Shown: positions 22,783 to 34,172 of the stretch, in pieces | How positions within the stretch are numbered: position 1 is the first letter of the stretch | Layout of the letters: every line of letters starts with the position of its first letter | Assembly: GCA_027946555.1 (NCBI GenBank) | Contig: JAPEVC010000183.1 | Location: 1-64,000 of the forward strand | DNA: 64,000 nucleotides | From: Gnomoniopsis sp. IMI 355080 | Taxonomy: Eukaryota > Ascomycota > Sordariomycetes > Diaporthales > Gnomoniaceae | Reading direction: 5' to 3' | Program-made: the position numbers and the translations under genes | The notes under the pieces: model-generated | Database searches by the model: none | Told to the model about the DNA's origin: nothing | The model's input: the letters and a program-made list of their open reading frames with translations, nothing else

Positions 22783-23331
22783 TGTCGCTTCAGCGAGCAG
22801 TAGGTATCGATCCTAAAACCTCTGACGACCTAACGTGATTTCCACTCCCCTGGTGGCTACAATTCAGTGGAAGACGTCCTGTACAAATGTTCTGGAATCT
22901 CAGCCTCGAAGGTAGACACCAAAAAGTGTACAACCGAGAAAGCAGGTAGACGCCATCGTCAGGAGCCTTTCAATTCTTGGATGAGGTCTTGCGCCGTATA
23001 TTAGGCTGCGATCTCGAAAGCTAATGCCAAAGCTCAAAGGCAACGATTAGATCCCAGTTCCCGAAGTTTATCTTATTAATTATTGTACTTGCATCAGATA
23101 TACTTGTTCAAGTCTCGAGAGTGAAGAAATTCCCCACGGGGATTAGGTGGAAGAGGATCAGATCTTAAGTCCGGATGCTTGCAATCTTATCTCCGGCCAC
23201 TTGCAAGTGGCGACGAACTTCCGAAAGTCGTCATTGAATATTTGCCCATGAGAAATCCCTCTACAACACAACTTCCCACAAGATGTACCATTAATTACCA
23301 TGTGCCTGGGGACTGCTACTGTAAAGACACC
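22783..23331. other. Spacer between the regulator and the DUF1992 gene
   Basis: About 550 bases with no independent gene. The same frame as the next gene is open back to an ATG at 23179, so the true start could be there. The rest is presumed 3' untranslated region and promoter. Confidence 0.45.
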
Positions 23332-25008
23332 ATGGTGCTTTCTCCAGGCTTTCCAGGACGCTTTTGTCGTGCCGTAAATCGACAGAACCTCCGCACTGCG
23401 CCCCCGAGCTTTCACGCGCCGCGATCCTATTCCGAGGATCACAGGCCAAGTGACGCTGATCCATCTTCATCTGCGAAGGCTAATGATGGCTCCGTTATTG
23501 AAAAATCCGGTTCTTCCCAAACCTCTCCGCCTTCCGCCCCAGGTCCCATGGCACGTCGCCTCGAAGAAGCCACGGAAGAAGCTCTCCTCACCGGCGGGCG
23601 AGCAGGCCGACGCGCAATCGAAGACGCTGGCTTCAACGACGAGCTGAAACAGCGCCTTTTGAACAAAATCGCCGACGTCAAGTTCCGCGACGAACACGAT
23701 GCCGTCCTGCGAGACGCGGGCCTGGTGGGCAACGTACCGGAGGCGGCGGGCCAAGGAACGCGCGACATTGCCTCGGCGCAGCCATGGGCAGGCCAGGAGT
23801 CCGAGTCGGACGCCGTCCTGCGCATGCTGAACGATGCGCGCAAACCTCTTCAGCCGGGACTGCGCGGGCGGCCAAAGATTCCCACGCCCGTGTCGTCGGG
23901 GATACCAGTGGACATGCGTCTCAAGCGACAGCCCAAGGTGTCAGCCGGGCACAAGGTGGCGAATGCAAAGGATGCCGCGAGCGTGTATAGCGACATGGCG
24001 AGAAAGGAGAAAGAGTCCGGCTTGACGGACCAGGAGCGCGAAAAGTACAGGCAAGAGCTGCGGGACCGCTTCACGCCGGCGGCCAGGGCGCTTCCGAACA
24101 CGCTCTCGGGCCTGACTGCGCTGGCCAACGAGCGGATCGAGGACGCGATTGCGCGGGGCCAGTTCAAGCACATCCCGCGCGGCAAAGGCGTCGAGCGAGA
24201 CACGAGGGCGGACAATCCGTTCATCGACACGACAGAATACATTATGAACAAGATGATCAAGAAGCAGGAGATTGTGCCGCCGTGGATCGAGAAGCAGCAG
24301 GACCTGGTGAAAGCCGCGCATGTCTTCCGGGCACGTCTGCGCAACGACTGGAAGCGGCATGCGGCGAGGATGATTGCCAGTCGTGGCGGGACCTTGGAGG
24401 AACAGATGCAGCGCGCGCACGAGTATGCCCGCGCAGAGGAAATACATAACCCTCGTCGACGGCCTTCCGACCAAGTTGCCATACCCACAAACACCACGGA
24501 CGATGTAGTGATGGTCGCGATGCGACAAGAAGCCTTGCCCGAACCTCCTCTTCCTCCTCCTGCTGCCCCGACAGCGACAATAACAGATGATGCGGTGGTG
24601 GATGCTCAACCACAACAAAACAGTGCTGAGGAGCCTGAAATAACACTCTCGCGCCCATTTCGCGATGCGACGTGGGAGCAGACGGAGAAATCATACATGG
24701 ACCTCGCCATCAGCAATCTGAACAACCTGACCCGCTCATACAACCTCATGGCCCCAGAGCTGGCCAAGAAGCCGTACTTCAACCTGGACCGGGAGCTCAA
24801 GGCGTGCTTTGCGGATGTTGCGCCCCAGCTGTCCAACGAAATCAAGGAGCGCGCACGGCGGCCGCCAAAGTCCCTGCTCAACGAAGGCGGGCATAGGGCT
24901 GGTAGTCTGCTGGATCGGTTTGCGAGGGAGAGCCGAACTTCGAAGGTGTACGAGTCCAAGACTCCTCACTATGGGTTCAAAGAGATGTGGAGGGATCTCT
25001 GGCAGTAG
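23332..25008 (+). CDS. DUF1992 / DNAJC28-like protein, probably mitochondrial
   Basis: A single-exon gene of 558 aa from this start. The C-terminal half carries the DUF1992 (DnaJ homologue C28) region. At about residues 250-330 it reads LANERIEDAIARGQFKHIPR, then IMNKMIKKQEIVPPWIEKQQ, the latter being the family's most conserved block. A J-domain is not visible, as in many fungal members. The N-terminus (MVLSPGFPGRFCRAVNRQN, with further Arg and Ser and no acids until residue 35) looks like a mitochondrial presequence. The start is chosen because it is in a strong context (ACACCATGG) and begins the presequence. An upstream in-frame ATG at 23179 would add 51 residues without such character. 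Members are poorly characterised; vertebrate DNAJC28 has been linked to Golgi transport and mitochondria. Its stop is only 232 bases from the converging monooxygenase gene. Confidence 0.85.
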   Translation: MVLSPGFPGRFCRAVNRQNLRTAPPSFHAPRSYSEDHRPSDADPSSSAKANDGSVIEKSGSSQTSPPSAPGPMARRLEEATEEALLTGGRAGRRAIEDAGFNDELKQRLLNKIADVKFRDEHDAVLRDAGLVGNVPEAAGQGTRDIASAQPWAGQESESDAVLRMLNDARKPLQPGLRGRPKIPTPVSSGIPVDMRLKRQPKVSAGHKVANAKDAASVYSDMARKEKESGLTDQEREKYRQELRDRFTPAARALPNTLSGLTALANERIEDAIARGQFKHIPRGKGVERDTRADNPFIDTTEYIMNKMIKKQEIVPPWIEKQQDLVKAAHVFRARLRNDWKRHAARMIASRGGTLEEQMQRAHEYARAEEIHNPRRRPSDQVAIPTNTTDDVVMVAMRQEALPEPPLPPPAAPTATITDDAVVDAQPQQNSAEEPEITLSRPFRDATWEQTEKSYMDLAISNLNNLTRSYNLMAPELAKKPYFNLDRELKACFADVAPQLSNEIKERARRPPKSLLNEGGHRAGSLLDRFARESRTSKVYESKTPHYGFKEMWRDLWQ

Positions 25009-25240
25009 TGTTTCCATGATGTCTGGATAGAGAATAGACACAGAACGATCTCCGCTCTGGGTAGAGCAGCTCCATGATGTCCTTTGCGGTGTGTTGCGTA
25101 TATTGCGCCACAGTCATGTTGAAGACCAGCACACATGATGTAGCAAATCCAACCTGGTCCGGGAGACAATTGTAATCTCACCTCAATGCACTTAGTTGAT
25201 GTACACATTTGATCTACAATTGACGACCCCTTTGTCGAAA

Positions 25241-27186
25241 TTAGTCTAAAGCCAGAATCTTGCGCATCACCTTCTCTAACTTCACGTCCGCACCCGGAAT
25301 CATTTCCTTCGACCTCCAAGCGACAAACCGATCGGGCCGCACCAGCACACACCCATCCTCCTCCACCTCCCTCCGCCGCGCCCAATCAAAGTACACATCC
25401 TCATAGTCCTGCTTCCAACCAATGGAATACACCTTGATCTCCACACCACCACCACCATCACCACCCAGCGCCTTGCTGACCTTCTCAGCGGCACTCTTCC
25501 AGCCCTGTCCGCCCGGTCCCGTCAAGAGGCAGAACCGTCCGTGGCCCGCGAGATCAATCGTCGAGAACTTCTTGCCCGGCGTCCGCGTGTTCAGCCACGC
25601 GTGCGGTAGCCGCTTGCCCGGGTACGTGCTAATCAAATACTCCTTGACCGCGTTCTGCGGCAACGGCGGCGGCGTACCCGCCGCCTCCTCGTCCTCTAGA
25701 TAGACAGCACTGGACTCATACCGCTGGTTCATTTCGATGCCCAGCCCATGAAACTCAGTGGACGTGTTCTCAATGCCCCGTTGGAAATCCTGCCGCCTCT
25801 TGCGGCCCTTGGGACCGGGGTCATCGAACTCGTTCAGCACCTGGATCCGTGTCTCTTTGTCCATCTCCATCATGCCGATCGTCTCGATCCAGCCCATGTG
25901 GTCTCGTAGGCCTTGGTTGGCGCGCGTGATGACATCTTTGCCCACAGGCTGGCGCTCGATGCTGAAGCTCTCGAGGATCTTGGGACTGGCTTTGCCAGAC
26001 TCGACGTAGGCGATCTTCCAGGCTAGGTTGAAGGCGTCTTGTATGCAGGTGTTGGAGCCGAGACCGTTGAAGGGAGGGTGGCGGTGTGTGGCGTCGCCGA
26101 AGCAGAATCTGTGTCATGCGCAACTTGTCAGTAATCATCATCATCACACACAAATGTGTGTGTGAGAGAGAGAGAGAGGGCCACAACATACATGTTACCG
26201 TCCGTGTAGTACTTGGCCACAATCTCGTTGATCCACCACTTGCTCACGTCCAAAATCTGCACATCCACAGAGTCATCCCCAATGAGCTCCTTGACCCGCG
26301 GTATACACTCCTCATGCGAAGGACTAAACTCATCCACGCTCAAATCCGCGCCCGGCCGCGGCATCATGATGAACATCCACTCCTTCCACGGCTTGACCAT
26401 CCGCACCAGGCCCGCCCAGCCCCAAGCCGGGTAGTCCTTCTCCGGCGTAAACACCCAGTGCAAGTTCCCCGTCCGGTTCGCGATCAGGTGCGACATGTCC
26501 GCCTTGACCAGCACGTTGAGCGCAAGCCCTTGCCCGGGCTTCTTCTCCAGCGGTATGTCCAACTGCCGCACAACCTGTGACCGCGCGCCGTCGCAGCCAA
26601 ACAAGTACTTGGACTCGATCTTGTACCGCTGGCCCGTCACACCATCCTCCACCTCGCTAACAATTACACCATCCGGCGCCGCCCTTTCAAACCCAATCAA
26701 CTTCGTATCAAACCGCACCGTCCACCCCGCATGCGTCGCCCGCGTCACCAGAATCGGCTCCAGCTCCGTCTGCGGCAAATCCACATGCTCACACGGACTA
26801 GCAGCCTCATAGTCCCCTTTTCGCTGCGGATCGTGGCCCCAACTATAAATACGCGCAAACTCCTCGCCGGCCATCGTCCGGCACCATCGCGTGTGCACCA
26901 TGTTGTCGCCGCTGCTCGCGGCTTTCACGCACGCTTCGTCCAGCCCAATGTCGCGTAGGCATTCGAGCCCGGCCATGTTGGTGATGTGGGCGCGCGGCGT
27001 GTGTGCCGTTCCGGGCGCCGCGGCGATGAGGATGCCGGTGAGGTTGTGTGAGGCAAGGAAGCAGGCGAGAGATGCGCCGGCCGGGCCGGCGCCTACGATT
27101 AGGTAGGGCGTTTTGATCATGGCTTCGGAGGTAGTCATGTTGTTGTTGTCGTTGTTATTGGACGTGCGGTTGGGAAGGGACGTCAT
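25241..27186 (-). CDS. FAD-dependent aromatic (phenol-type) monooxygenase
   Basis: A class A flavoprotein hydroxylase that uses NAD(P)H and oxygen to hydroxylate a phenolic ring. Exons 27186-26192 and 26108-25241 give 620 aa. LIVGAGPAGASL (Gly32-Gly37) is the FAD Rossmann site. LFGCDGARS (Asp199-Gly200) is the DG motif, and FCFGDATHRHPPFNGLGSN (Asp337) is the GD motif touching the FAD ribityl chain. From about residue 450 the sequence looks like the thioredoxin-fold dimerisation domain of phenol hydroxylases (STIDLAGHGRFCLLTGPGGQ), ending DGCVLVRPDRFVAWRS. The intron contains a GA microsatellite (about 26163-26179). Resemblance is to TfdB-like dichlorophenol/phenol monooxygenases, so detoxification, aromatic catabolism or secondary metabolism are all possible. 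No polyketide synthase or ring-cleavage gene is nearby. A second ATG 16 codons in may be used. Confidence 0.92.
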
Positions 27187-28127
27187 ATTCTCATGAGAAC
27201 AACAAACATGTCACACAGAAAGAGGATGTGTTCTTTTGTTTATCATAAATAAACATATGTTAGGCATGACTGGCGGTGGTACTCTTTGCTTTACATAGTT
27301 CCTTGTGTGTGTGTGTGTGAGGCGAGCGTCCTTGGTCCACCCAGGAGCCTTCATTGGGTCTCACGATCTCTTACCAAATGATTATCCGCAGCTTAGATAT
27401 GGAGCTTGGCCTGCTTTGTCTTGGGTCCATGACGTTCTCCACGGCCATGCTTCTCCGAAACAGGGGAGATGCTTGAGCACGCTAGGGGTAAAAAATACGG
27501 CGAACTGCCGTCCCGTAAACCCGAAAGGATTCAAGGGGACCCAATGGAAAGGACGACGATAATTCCGTCCGGTGATTTTTTCCCAGGTAGAGGGAAAGTA
27601 TCGTGGGGCTCCATAGGGAGTAACATCGTAAATCATAAATGCACGGTAGCGGGGCTACAAATGCATTAGCAAGATCTTTCCAAGCAACAGTGAAGACGGG
27701 ACGACCCGTCGTGTCAGGTACGTATACATTTGCTTCATTTGGGACTATACAAGTGGAGATTCGATTCTCCGTAGCGGAAAGGCCTTGGCATAAACGGGCA
27801 TTGACTTGCCCGTTTATGATGATGAGAAGGTCGCTAGTAGAGTGCTCAGTAGGTGTTGCTTTGTATAGTATCTTGGAATGATGGATGGAGCAACGCGTTT
27901 CCGCAGAGACGGCCTCTCACTACTCATGGTATTCTGTATATACTTCTTCCAGGCGGAAGTCATTGCCAACCCAACGAAGCAGCTCTGTACCTGTATACTT
28001 CTGTCTAACTCTTATATATGCCGTACAGCCAGCAACTGTCTAGAACCATGTAGTCGCAGATGCATTTTTGTCCGCACCCATCGCTCGAATCATGTATGTA
28101 CTTAAATATGCTTTCCGCCCCTCACTC
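27187..28127. other. Promoter region of the monooxygenase gene
   Basis: 941 bases with no supported gene, including a (GT)8 run at 27304-27319. A T-arm-like hairpin near 27767 was considered and rejected as a tRNA. Confidence 0.45.
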
Positions 28128-29860
28128 TCAAGCAGCAAGCATCATCCGCAACAACCCACCAACTACACCTCTCACCCTCCTCTTGTTCTCCAGCACACAC
28201 GTAAATACCACCGCCGTACTGGCCGCAAAAACCACCCGCTCCATCCATTCCTTTTCCGCGTCATACCGCCTGGGCAACAATGTCGCGACCGCTCGCGGCG
28301 CCACAAATAACGCGAGTTCCTTCCGCCTGCCAGCCGTTTCCAGAAGGACACTCCAGCCGCAGAGACAACATCCCAGCCCAACGCAGATCCCGCCGTCAAT
28401 CTTCTGCCGCGCCTCGACGGACTTGCCCAGGATGAGCGGCCCTACGCGCGTGCGGGCGAGGCAGATGCTGTAGTAGAACAGTGTGATGAAAGAGCCCAGG
28501 AAGGCACTCGAGCGCGAAGCGGACAACAAGGTCCGCAACAGGTCGCGCTTGATGTTCTTGGACGAGCGCACCCGGATCAAGAACATGATCATCTGCAGCG
28601 GCACATACGTCCTCATGCTCCACAGCCAAGCCCTGCGGAAGCGGCTCAGCGCGTAGACCTCGCACACAGGCCCAGACCCCATATGCACCATCTCACAGGG
28701 GTATGGCACGCTGACAGCAGGATCACCCCATGCCAAGGGGAACTTGTACTCCTCGCACATGTTCTGTAGCAGTGGGGCTTGGCCCGTGTCCTCGCCATAG
28801 CGGATGTCATTGGACCGACAGCGCTGCAGCGCGAGAATAAGGCGCTCGTCGACGGCGGCGGCAGAGGCAATCCACTTGTTGTAGGCGCGCGGCAGGGACT
28901 GCGGGGAGTAGAACCAGTTCCACATGACAATGCCCGACGTCAGGGCGAAGATGAGCGGGTCGGTGAGGTTGGAGAGAAGACGATCGAGGGTGCGAATCGG
29001 GGGCGCGCGAGTGAGCGGGGAGGGTGGGATGTGGCTTCGGCGTTGGGACCATAGTTCGCCTATTATCACGTCCAGGGCGCGGGTTGCCGCGAAGAGGGTC
29101 AGGTCGAGAGTTCGCCCGGCCTGTGGTGGGGAAGTAGGTTTAGTGGGCGTCGTGATGGTTTGACCGGAGACGGGGTTGTATTCTGGTTTGGTGTGTTTAA
29201 TTAAGCTGGCGTGGGTGCTTAGGGGTGCTTGGAGGAGCTGAATGCTGAAGTATGCTGCTATAGCCGAGGAGAACCACCGTGATAGTCTGCGAGAAAGGTG
29301 TGAGCTCTGGAGTGGTCGCGTGACAAGGCGCCGCACCGCCCGTGGTAGGCTTACCTTGTCCTCATTGTGTCTGATATATTGCCCCAGACGCGCGCAAATG
29401 CCTTCTCTAAAACAGGCTACTCGAATTGCATCAGTCATCAGTTCACGCGGCGACGATTCGCGATGACATGGCGTGGCGAGCGTCGTAGACATACCTCAAG
29501 CAACGTGCTCCCGCCGACAAGGGCCGCGCTGAAAGTCGCGAAACGGTTCAGCTCTAGGCCAGCCCTGAGGATCTTGCTCAGGGCCTCTCCAAGTGAGGGC
29601 TCGGGCTTTCTTTGCGCGGCATCACCGTTATCATCATCATCGCCGCCACGACCAGCGCGCCGTTTCGAGCCTCGTACAAGTTTTGAAACATGATACACAA
29701 GCAATGAAAGCACACGTGGGCCGACCGTGAACCCGTAACCCAGCAGGTAGGCGCGCACGATAGGTCTCAATGGCGGGGGAATATTCCTGTCCCATCTTGC
29801 TGAACGAGGAATGGCTTTGACCGAGTCGATGCTGCTCAATGGCGTGGTTCGTGAAGGCAT
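28128..29860 (-). CDS. TMEM135-like integral membrane protein
   Basis: Exons 29860-29495, 29416-29355 and 29286-28128 join to 528 aa. The predicted protein has several membrane segments, for example YLLGYGFTVGPRVLSLLVYH in exon 1, LIFALTSGIVMWNWFY in the middle and SAFLGSFITLFYYSICLA with GGICVGLGCCLCGWSVLLE near the end. A cysteine pair in PCEMVHMGSGPVCE followed by RAWLWSMRTYVPLQMIMFLI matches what I recall of the TMEM135 N-terminal domain and its fungal relatives. Animal TMEM135 is found in mitochondria and peroxisomes and affects their dynamics and lipid balance; the fungal role is unknown. The small second exon is supported because it alone removes stop codons and restores frame. It is divergent from the methionyl-tRNA synthetase over 725 bases. 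Confidence 0.82.
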
Positions 29861-30585
29861 ACTTGTGGAATTCGCCTTGGCAAACCAAGGGATTTCACCT
29901 GCAATAGTTGCGAAGTCGAAGTTGCCGTTTTGCTGATGGCGTCAGGGAGTCGCGGCAATTGACATGTGAAAGCCCCTGCGGCTTAATGAAATGGCAGGGA
30001 TGATTCTTCGATAACGCGCCACGTCGCTCACGAGGCCATTGAGTCTTCTGCATACCTTCTACCTAAGTAATAAAGTATTTTGAGCAATCTTCAACATATA
30101 AGCAGCTTCCTGTACATAATTTGTACCTCTACATTATCCTCACTTGAGACTCTGTATACGTTTGATCCAAGTTGCCTTGTTCTGAGCGCTGATATATACC
30201 ATGATGACGATCCTGAAAAGGAATACTTCTAGAAACTTTGCTCCAAATTCACCTACCACCTTGCATCTTTCCGAACTTTAAGTAAATACTTGGGCAAATA
30301 CATGGGGTACCTAGATACGTATTTACTTCAAGCGCTGTCTTCGCACGCTGCAAGTGCCCTGCTTCTTTGATTCGCTTATATTGTTGGATCCCATCTACTT
30401 TGCCATAATCTGTGCAGCGTGCAGTATACACACAAGCAGATCATATGAAGCTGTGTCCTGTCTTCGGAGGCCGGTGCAGTGTCATCGTACGGATTCGGGT
30501 TTCCTGGTAGTCAAGCTCCGATTGGAGATCAAGGTTCTTTGTAGGTCGTACTCCGGACAGTAGCAACATTAGGACTGCGCCGCAA
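29861..30585. promoter_or_regulatory. Bidirectional promoter, TMEM135-like / methionyl-tRNA synthetase
   Basis: A 725-base spacer between divergent starts, AT-rich in the middle, with no recognised regulatory site. Confidence 0.4.
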
Positions 30586-32586
30586 TTGACCTCTATTGTA
30601 TACGGACGAGTGTCTTGTGCATTATCCCATCCGTCCCAGGAAGTCTTAAAAGAACAATACAAGGACGTTCAACCTTCAGATATTCTTAAGCTTCGCTCTG
30701 CACTTGCAAGCCGCGAGATGGGAAGCAATAGGACTGTCCTGCCAGTGTCAGGGAAACGGAACATACTAATCACAAGTGCACTACCCTACGTGAACAATGT
30801 GCCTCATCTCGGCAACATCATAGGCTCAGTGCTCTCTGGGGATGTATTCGCAAGATATTGCAGAGGGCGTGGGATCAATACTCTGTATATTGGTGGTAAG
30901 CCCCACATATTCGCTCCGTGCTATCCACGAAGACCTATTCCCGGGAAAATATTGCTCACTGCCTGTACTGTCTATGTATTTGTAGGCACGGATGAGTACG
31001 GAACAACTACTGAGGCAAAGGCTCTCGCCGCCAACTGCACACCACAAGAACTTTGCGACAAATATCATGCTGTCCATGCCGACATTTACAAATGGTTCAA
31101 TATCAGTTTTGACAGATTCGGCCGCACGACGACTAAGCTCCAGTCCCAGACCACTCACGAAATCTTCATGAAGCTCAACGACAACGGACTCCTGGAAGAA
31201 CGCATGACCACTCAGCTATACTGTGAAGAGCACTCGGCATTTCTCGCTGACCGATTCGTGGAGGGCAATTGTCCACATTGTGATTATGCCGATGCCCGCG
31301 GTGACCAGTGCGACCTCTGTGGCCGCCTACTTGACTCCCTCGAATTGAAGAACCCGCGCTGTAAAGTTGATGGCACCACACCTGTGCGAAGGGAAACCAA
31401 ACACATCTTTTTTGCTATGGACAAGGTCCAGCCTGAGATCGAGGCCTTCTTCCGCGACTCTATCGAGAAGGGAGACTGGTCGAACAACGGCAAGGTGATC
31501 ACCTCGTCTTGGCTCAAAGAAGGCCTCCTCCCGCGGAGCATAACATGGGACTACAAATGGGGAGTGCCAGTAACTCTTCCCGGCTACGAGGAGAAGGTGA
31601 TATACTCGTGGTTCGACGCCTGCATTGGATACGTCTCCATCACTGCCGGGTATACCGACCAGTGGGAGAAATGGTGGCGAAATCCTGACGACGTCCAGCT
31701 GTACCAATTCATTGGCAAAGACAATGTCGTGTTTCACTCGGTCATCTTTCCCGGCTCGCAACTCGGGACACAGGATGCCTGGACTAAGCTCCACCATCTC
31801 TCTACGACCGAGTACCTCACGTATGAGGGCGGGAAATTCTCAAAATCTCGCGGGATTGGTGTCTTTGGGGACTCGGCGCAAGAGACGGGCGTCCCTTCGG
31901 ATGTCTGGCGCTTCTACCTCCTTGCTCACAGACCAGAATCTGGGGATACCGAGTTTACTTGGGACTCGTTCATCGCCGACAACAACAACATCCTTCTCAA
32001 GAATCTGGGAAATTTCATAAACCGCATAGTCAAGTTTGTCAACTCTCGCCATTACAACAGTGTGGTACCCGACTGGACCAAATACCACGAGCCGTCTTTC
32101 CACTCCTGGAAAGAAGACGTCAACCGGTCCCTCGGGCAGTACATCCGGGACCTTGACAACGTCAAACTTCGAGCTGGGCTATACACCATCCTCGAGATCT
32201 TCCAGAAGGGCAATGCCTTCCTCCAGTTTCACAAACTTGACAACAGCCTGGCGGACAGCGAGCCTGACAAGTGCGCCGCCGTGGTAGGCCTGGCCATCAA
32301 CCTTGCGCACCTCCTCTCGGCTCTTCTCATGCCATACATGCCGGACACAGCGGCGTCGATCAATACACAGCTGCGAGCCAATGCGGTGCCTATTCCAACT
32401 GTCTGGACTGCAGATTCGATAAAGCCTGGACATGAGATTGGGTCTGCAAAGTATCTCTTCAGTAGGATCAAGCCGGAAATGGCGGGAGAATGGCGGATAC
32501 GTTTTGGCAGCGACCAAGACAGCAAGGACAAGAGCAAGGGATCGAAGGCTTTTTCTTTCGAGCGTCAAAAGCAAAGTAGCTCCTGA
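30586..32586 (+). CDS. Methionyl-tRNA synthetase, cytosolic type, divergent
   Basis: A class I aminoacyl-tRNA synthetase that charges tRNA-Met. Exons 30586-30895 and 30986-32586 give 636 aa. ITSALPYVNNVPHLGN holds the HIGH-equivalent HLGN (residues 74-77), and KFSKS (387-391) is the KMSKS loop. CPHCDYADARGDQCDLCG is the zinc-binding CP insertion with four cysteines, and YSWFDACIGY, IGKDNVVFHSVIFPGSQLG and the anticodon-binding helical domain follow. The C-terminus is short and Ser/Lys-rich, without an appended EMAPII or WHEP domain. Several positions differ from what I remember as near-invariant in fungal cytosolic MetRS: GGTDEYG for CGTDEYG, TWDYKWG for TRDLKWG, IGYVSIT for IGYPSIT, and KDNVVFH for KDNVPFH. 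This suggests a diverged paralogue rather than the housekeeping copy. The intron is 90 bases with no in-frame stop. Confidence 0.9.
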   Translation: MTSIVYGRVSCALSHPSQEVLKEQYKDVQPSDILKLRSALASREMGSNRTVLPVSGKRNILITSALPYVNNVPHLGNIIGSVLSGDVFARYCRGRGINTLYIGGKPHIFAPCYPRRPIPGKILLTACTVYVFVGTDEYGTTTEAKALAANCTPQELCDKYHAVHADIYKWFNISFDRFGRTTTKLQSQTTHEIFMKLNDNGLLEERMTTQLYCEEHSAFLADRFVEGNCPHCDYADARGDQCDLCGRLLDSLELKNPRCKVDGTTPVRRETKHIFFAMDKVQPEIEAFFRDSIEKGDWSNNGKVITSSWLKEGLLPRSITWDYKWGVPVTLPGYEEKVIYSWFDACIGYVSITAGYTDQWEKWWRNPDDVQLYQFIGKDNVVFHSVIFPGSQLGTQDAWTKLHHLSTTEYLTYEGGKFSKSRGIGVFGDSAQETGVPSDVWRFYLLAHRPESGDTEFTWDSFIADNNNILLKNLGNFINRIVKFVNSRHYNSVVPDWTKYHEPSFHSWKEDVNRSLGQYIRDLDNVKLRAGLYTILEIFQKGNAFLQFHKLDNSLADSEPDKCAAVVGLAINLAHLLSALLMPYMPDTAASINTQLRANAVPIPTVWTADSIKPGHEIGSAKYLFSRIKPEMAGEWRIRFGSDQDSKDKSKGSKAFSFERQKQSSS

Positions 32587-34023
32587 GGTATGATACTAAG
32601 GCCGCCGGGTTGAAGTAACCACTATCAAGTACATCAAATATTTGTTTTGCGTCTTTACATATACAACACTGCTATTAAGAATCGGTCTTGCGAGTCCACC
32701 AAGTGCAAAGGGGGGGCATGAGACTTCACAGGTGCGATACGCGTGTTTTCAGAAGGCCTACACAGAACAGGGTCTTGCTTTATTTCAATTGGTAATGGAA
32801 GAGGTAGGAGGGACTGTCCTGGCTTGTCTATAGGCTAATAACACCAATCCTCATCCATTCGATTAGGTACTCGCTCCTCGAAAGCCATATAGTATCTATG
32901 CATAGCCATCACAGTCTATTGAACAATCTGTATCAAAAGAAAAAACACCAACCCCGTTGACTGGCACGGAAGGCCGGGCGTTCACTGCCCAAAGCAGAAC
33001 TTGGAAGGCGCAGCGAGCCGTATTTCGTGTTTACCTTGGTAATAAGGTACCTAGTAGTTCGTCCTCTTTCATAATGTCATCAGATGGCTCTTGTCATGGA
33101 TCTAATCCAAGGTTGTTATACCTATTCGGGACACAACTGTCGAGCCAATATGGCTTTGTATTTGAATTCTCCATTCTTATTGGGAAAGGGGCGAGTTTGC
33201 CGGACTTTCCCTACTGATACTCCCGTCCATGTTCTACATTTGATAGAAGACATTACCCAACTCGTGACACCAACATTGACATTTCAAATCATCCGAAAGA
33301 CAGACGTCACAGGGCCAAGCACTTCACTGTGTAAGTACAGATCGAATTAGGTAGGGCACGTGAGGAGAATAACACGAGTACGACTTCCAATAAAAGATCG
33401 ATCAAATCAAACAAGAAACGTACCAACTTCCAAGAGACCTCAAGGACGGATCCTGACCCCTCCGAAGCTTGATATTTTCGGCTTCCGCCCGACTTGCATA
33501 CGCGTCGATCCGTATACAATGATCTTCAATCCAACAAAGTTTTGCGGCTCGACCTTCCCAAGGATAATTGTGACGGGCACCTATCCAGGAGCACACACAA
33601 AGACCTCCGTGTCACACCCCGAACCCATTCTTGCAGACGGCGTGTGTTTGATAACAACATTTTCCAGTGGGTGACCACATTCAGACGATTTTGATCAGCG
33701 TCAGCGCCACAGCACTAGGAGGAAGCTTCTTACCCACTTTTCAAACGAAAGGGCCTGAGCCCCTGGCTCCATTGAAGAGGTCAAAGAGAGAGAGGCAAAA
33801 AAAAAAGGACTAAGTTCGGCATCACGGCAAAGGAATTTTTGAAAGTAAACAATGGGCGCGCGTGCCTACCACACACTGTGCAATGCCAGAACTTGAAACC
33901 AAAGCTAGGTACCCTAGGTAGTCTCGCTGACACCCCAGGTATGAGGTGACCAGTGCGAGGGAAATAAATGCCTCCACGTGTTCGTTTGCAAGAGATCACA
34001 AAACAAACGAGTAGGTGGGTGCG

Positions 34024-34033
34024 TACCTAGGTA
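34024..34033. repeat. Intergenic palindrome TACCTAGGTA, copy 3
   Basis: Perfect copy in the long region upstream of the bHLH gene, 139 bases from copy 4. Confidence 0.8.
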
Positions 34034-34162
34034 GAGAACGACTAGGGACTTTTTTTTTCTGGTGGATGATGTGAGCAACTCGGAGTAATACGATCTCCAA
34101 CGTATAGGTTCAGGAACAGACGGTCGTTGAATTAAACATTTGTTCCGTTCCGAATGCACAAA

Positions 34163-34172
34163 TACCTAGGTA
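34163..34172. repeat. Intergenic palindrome TACCTAGGTA, copy 4
   Basis: Perfect copy, close to copy 3. Confidence 0.8.

Noticed and set aside
27767..27782. T-arm-like hairpin with TTCGAT, possible tRNA
   Set aside because: The loop is six instead of seven bases, the TTCGA context is imperfect, and no matching acceptor, D or anticodon arm could be built upstream.
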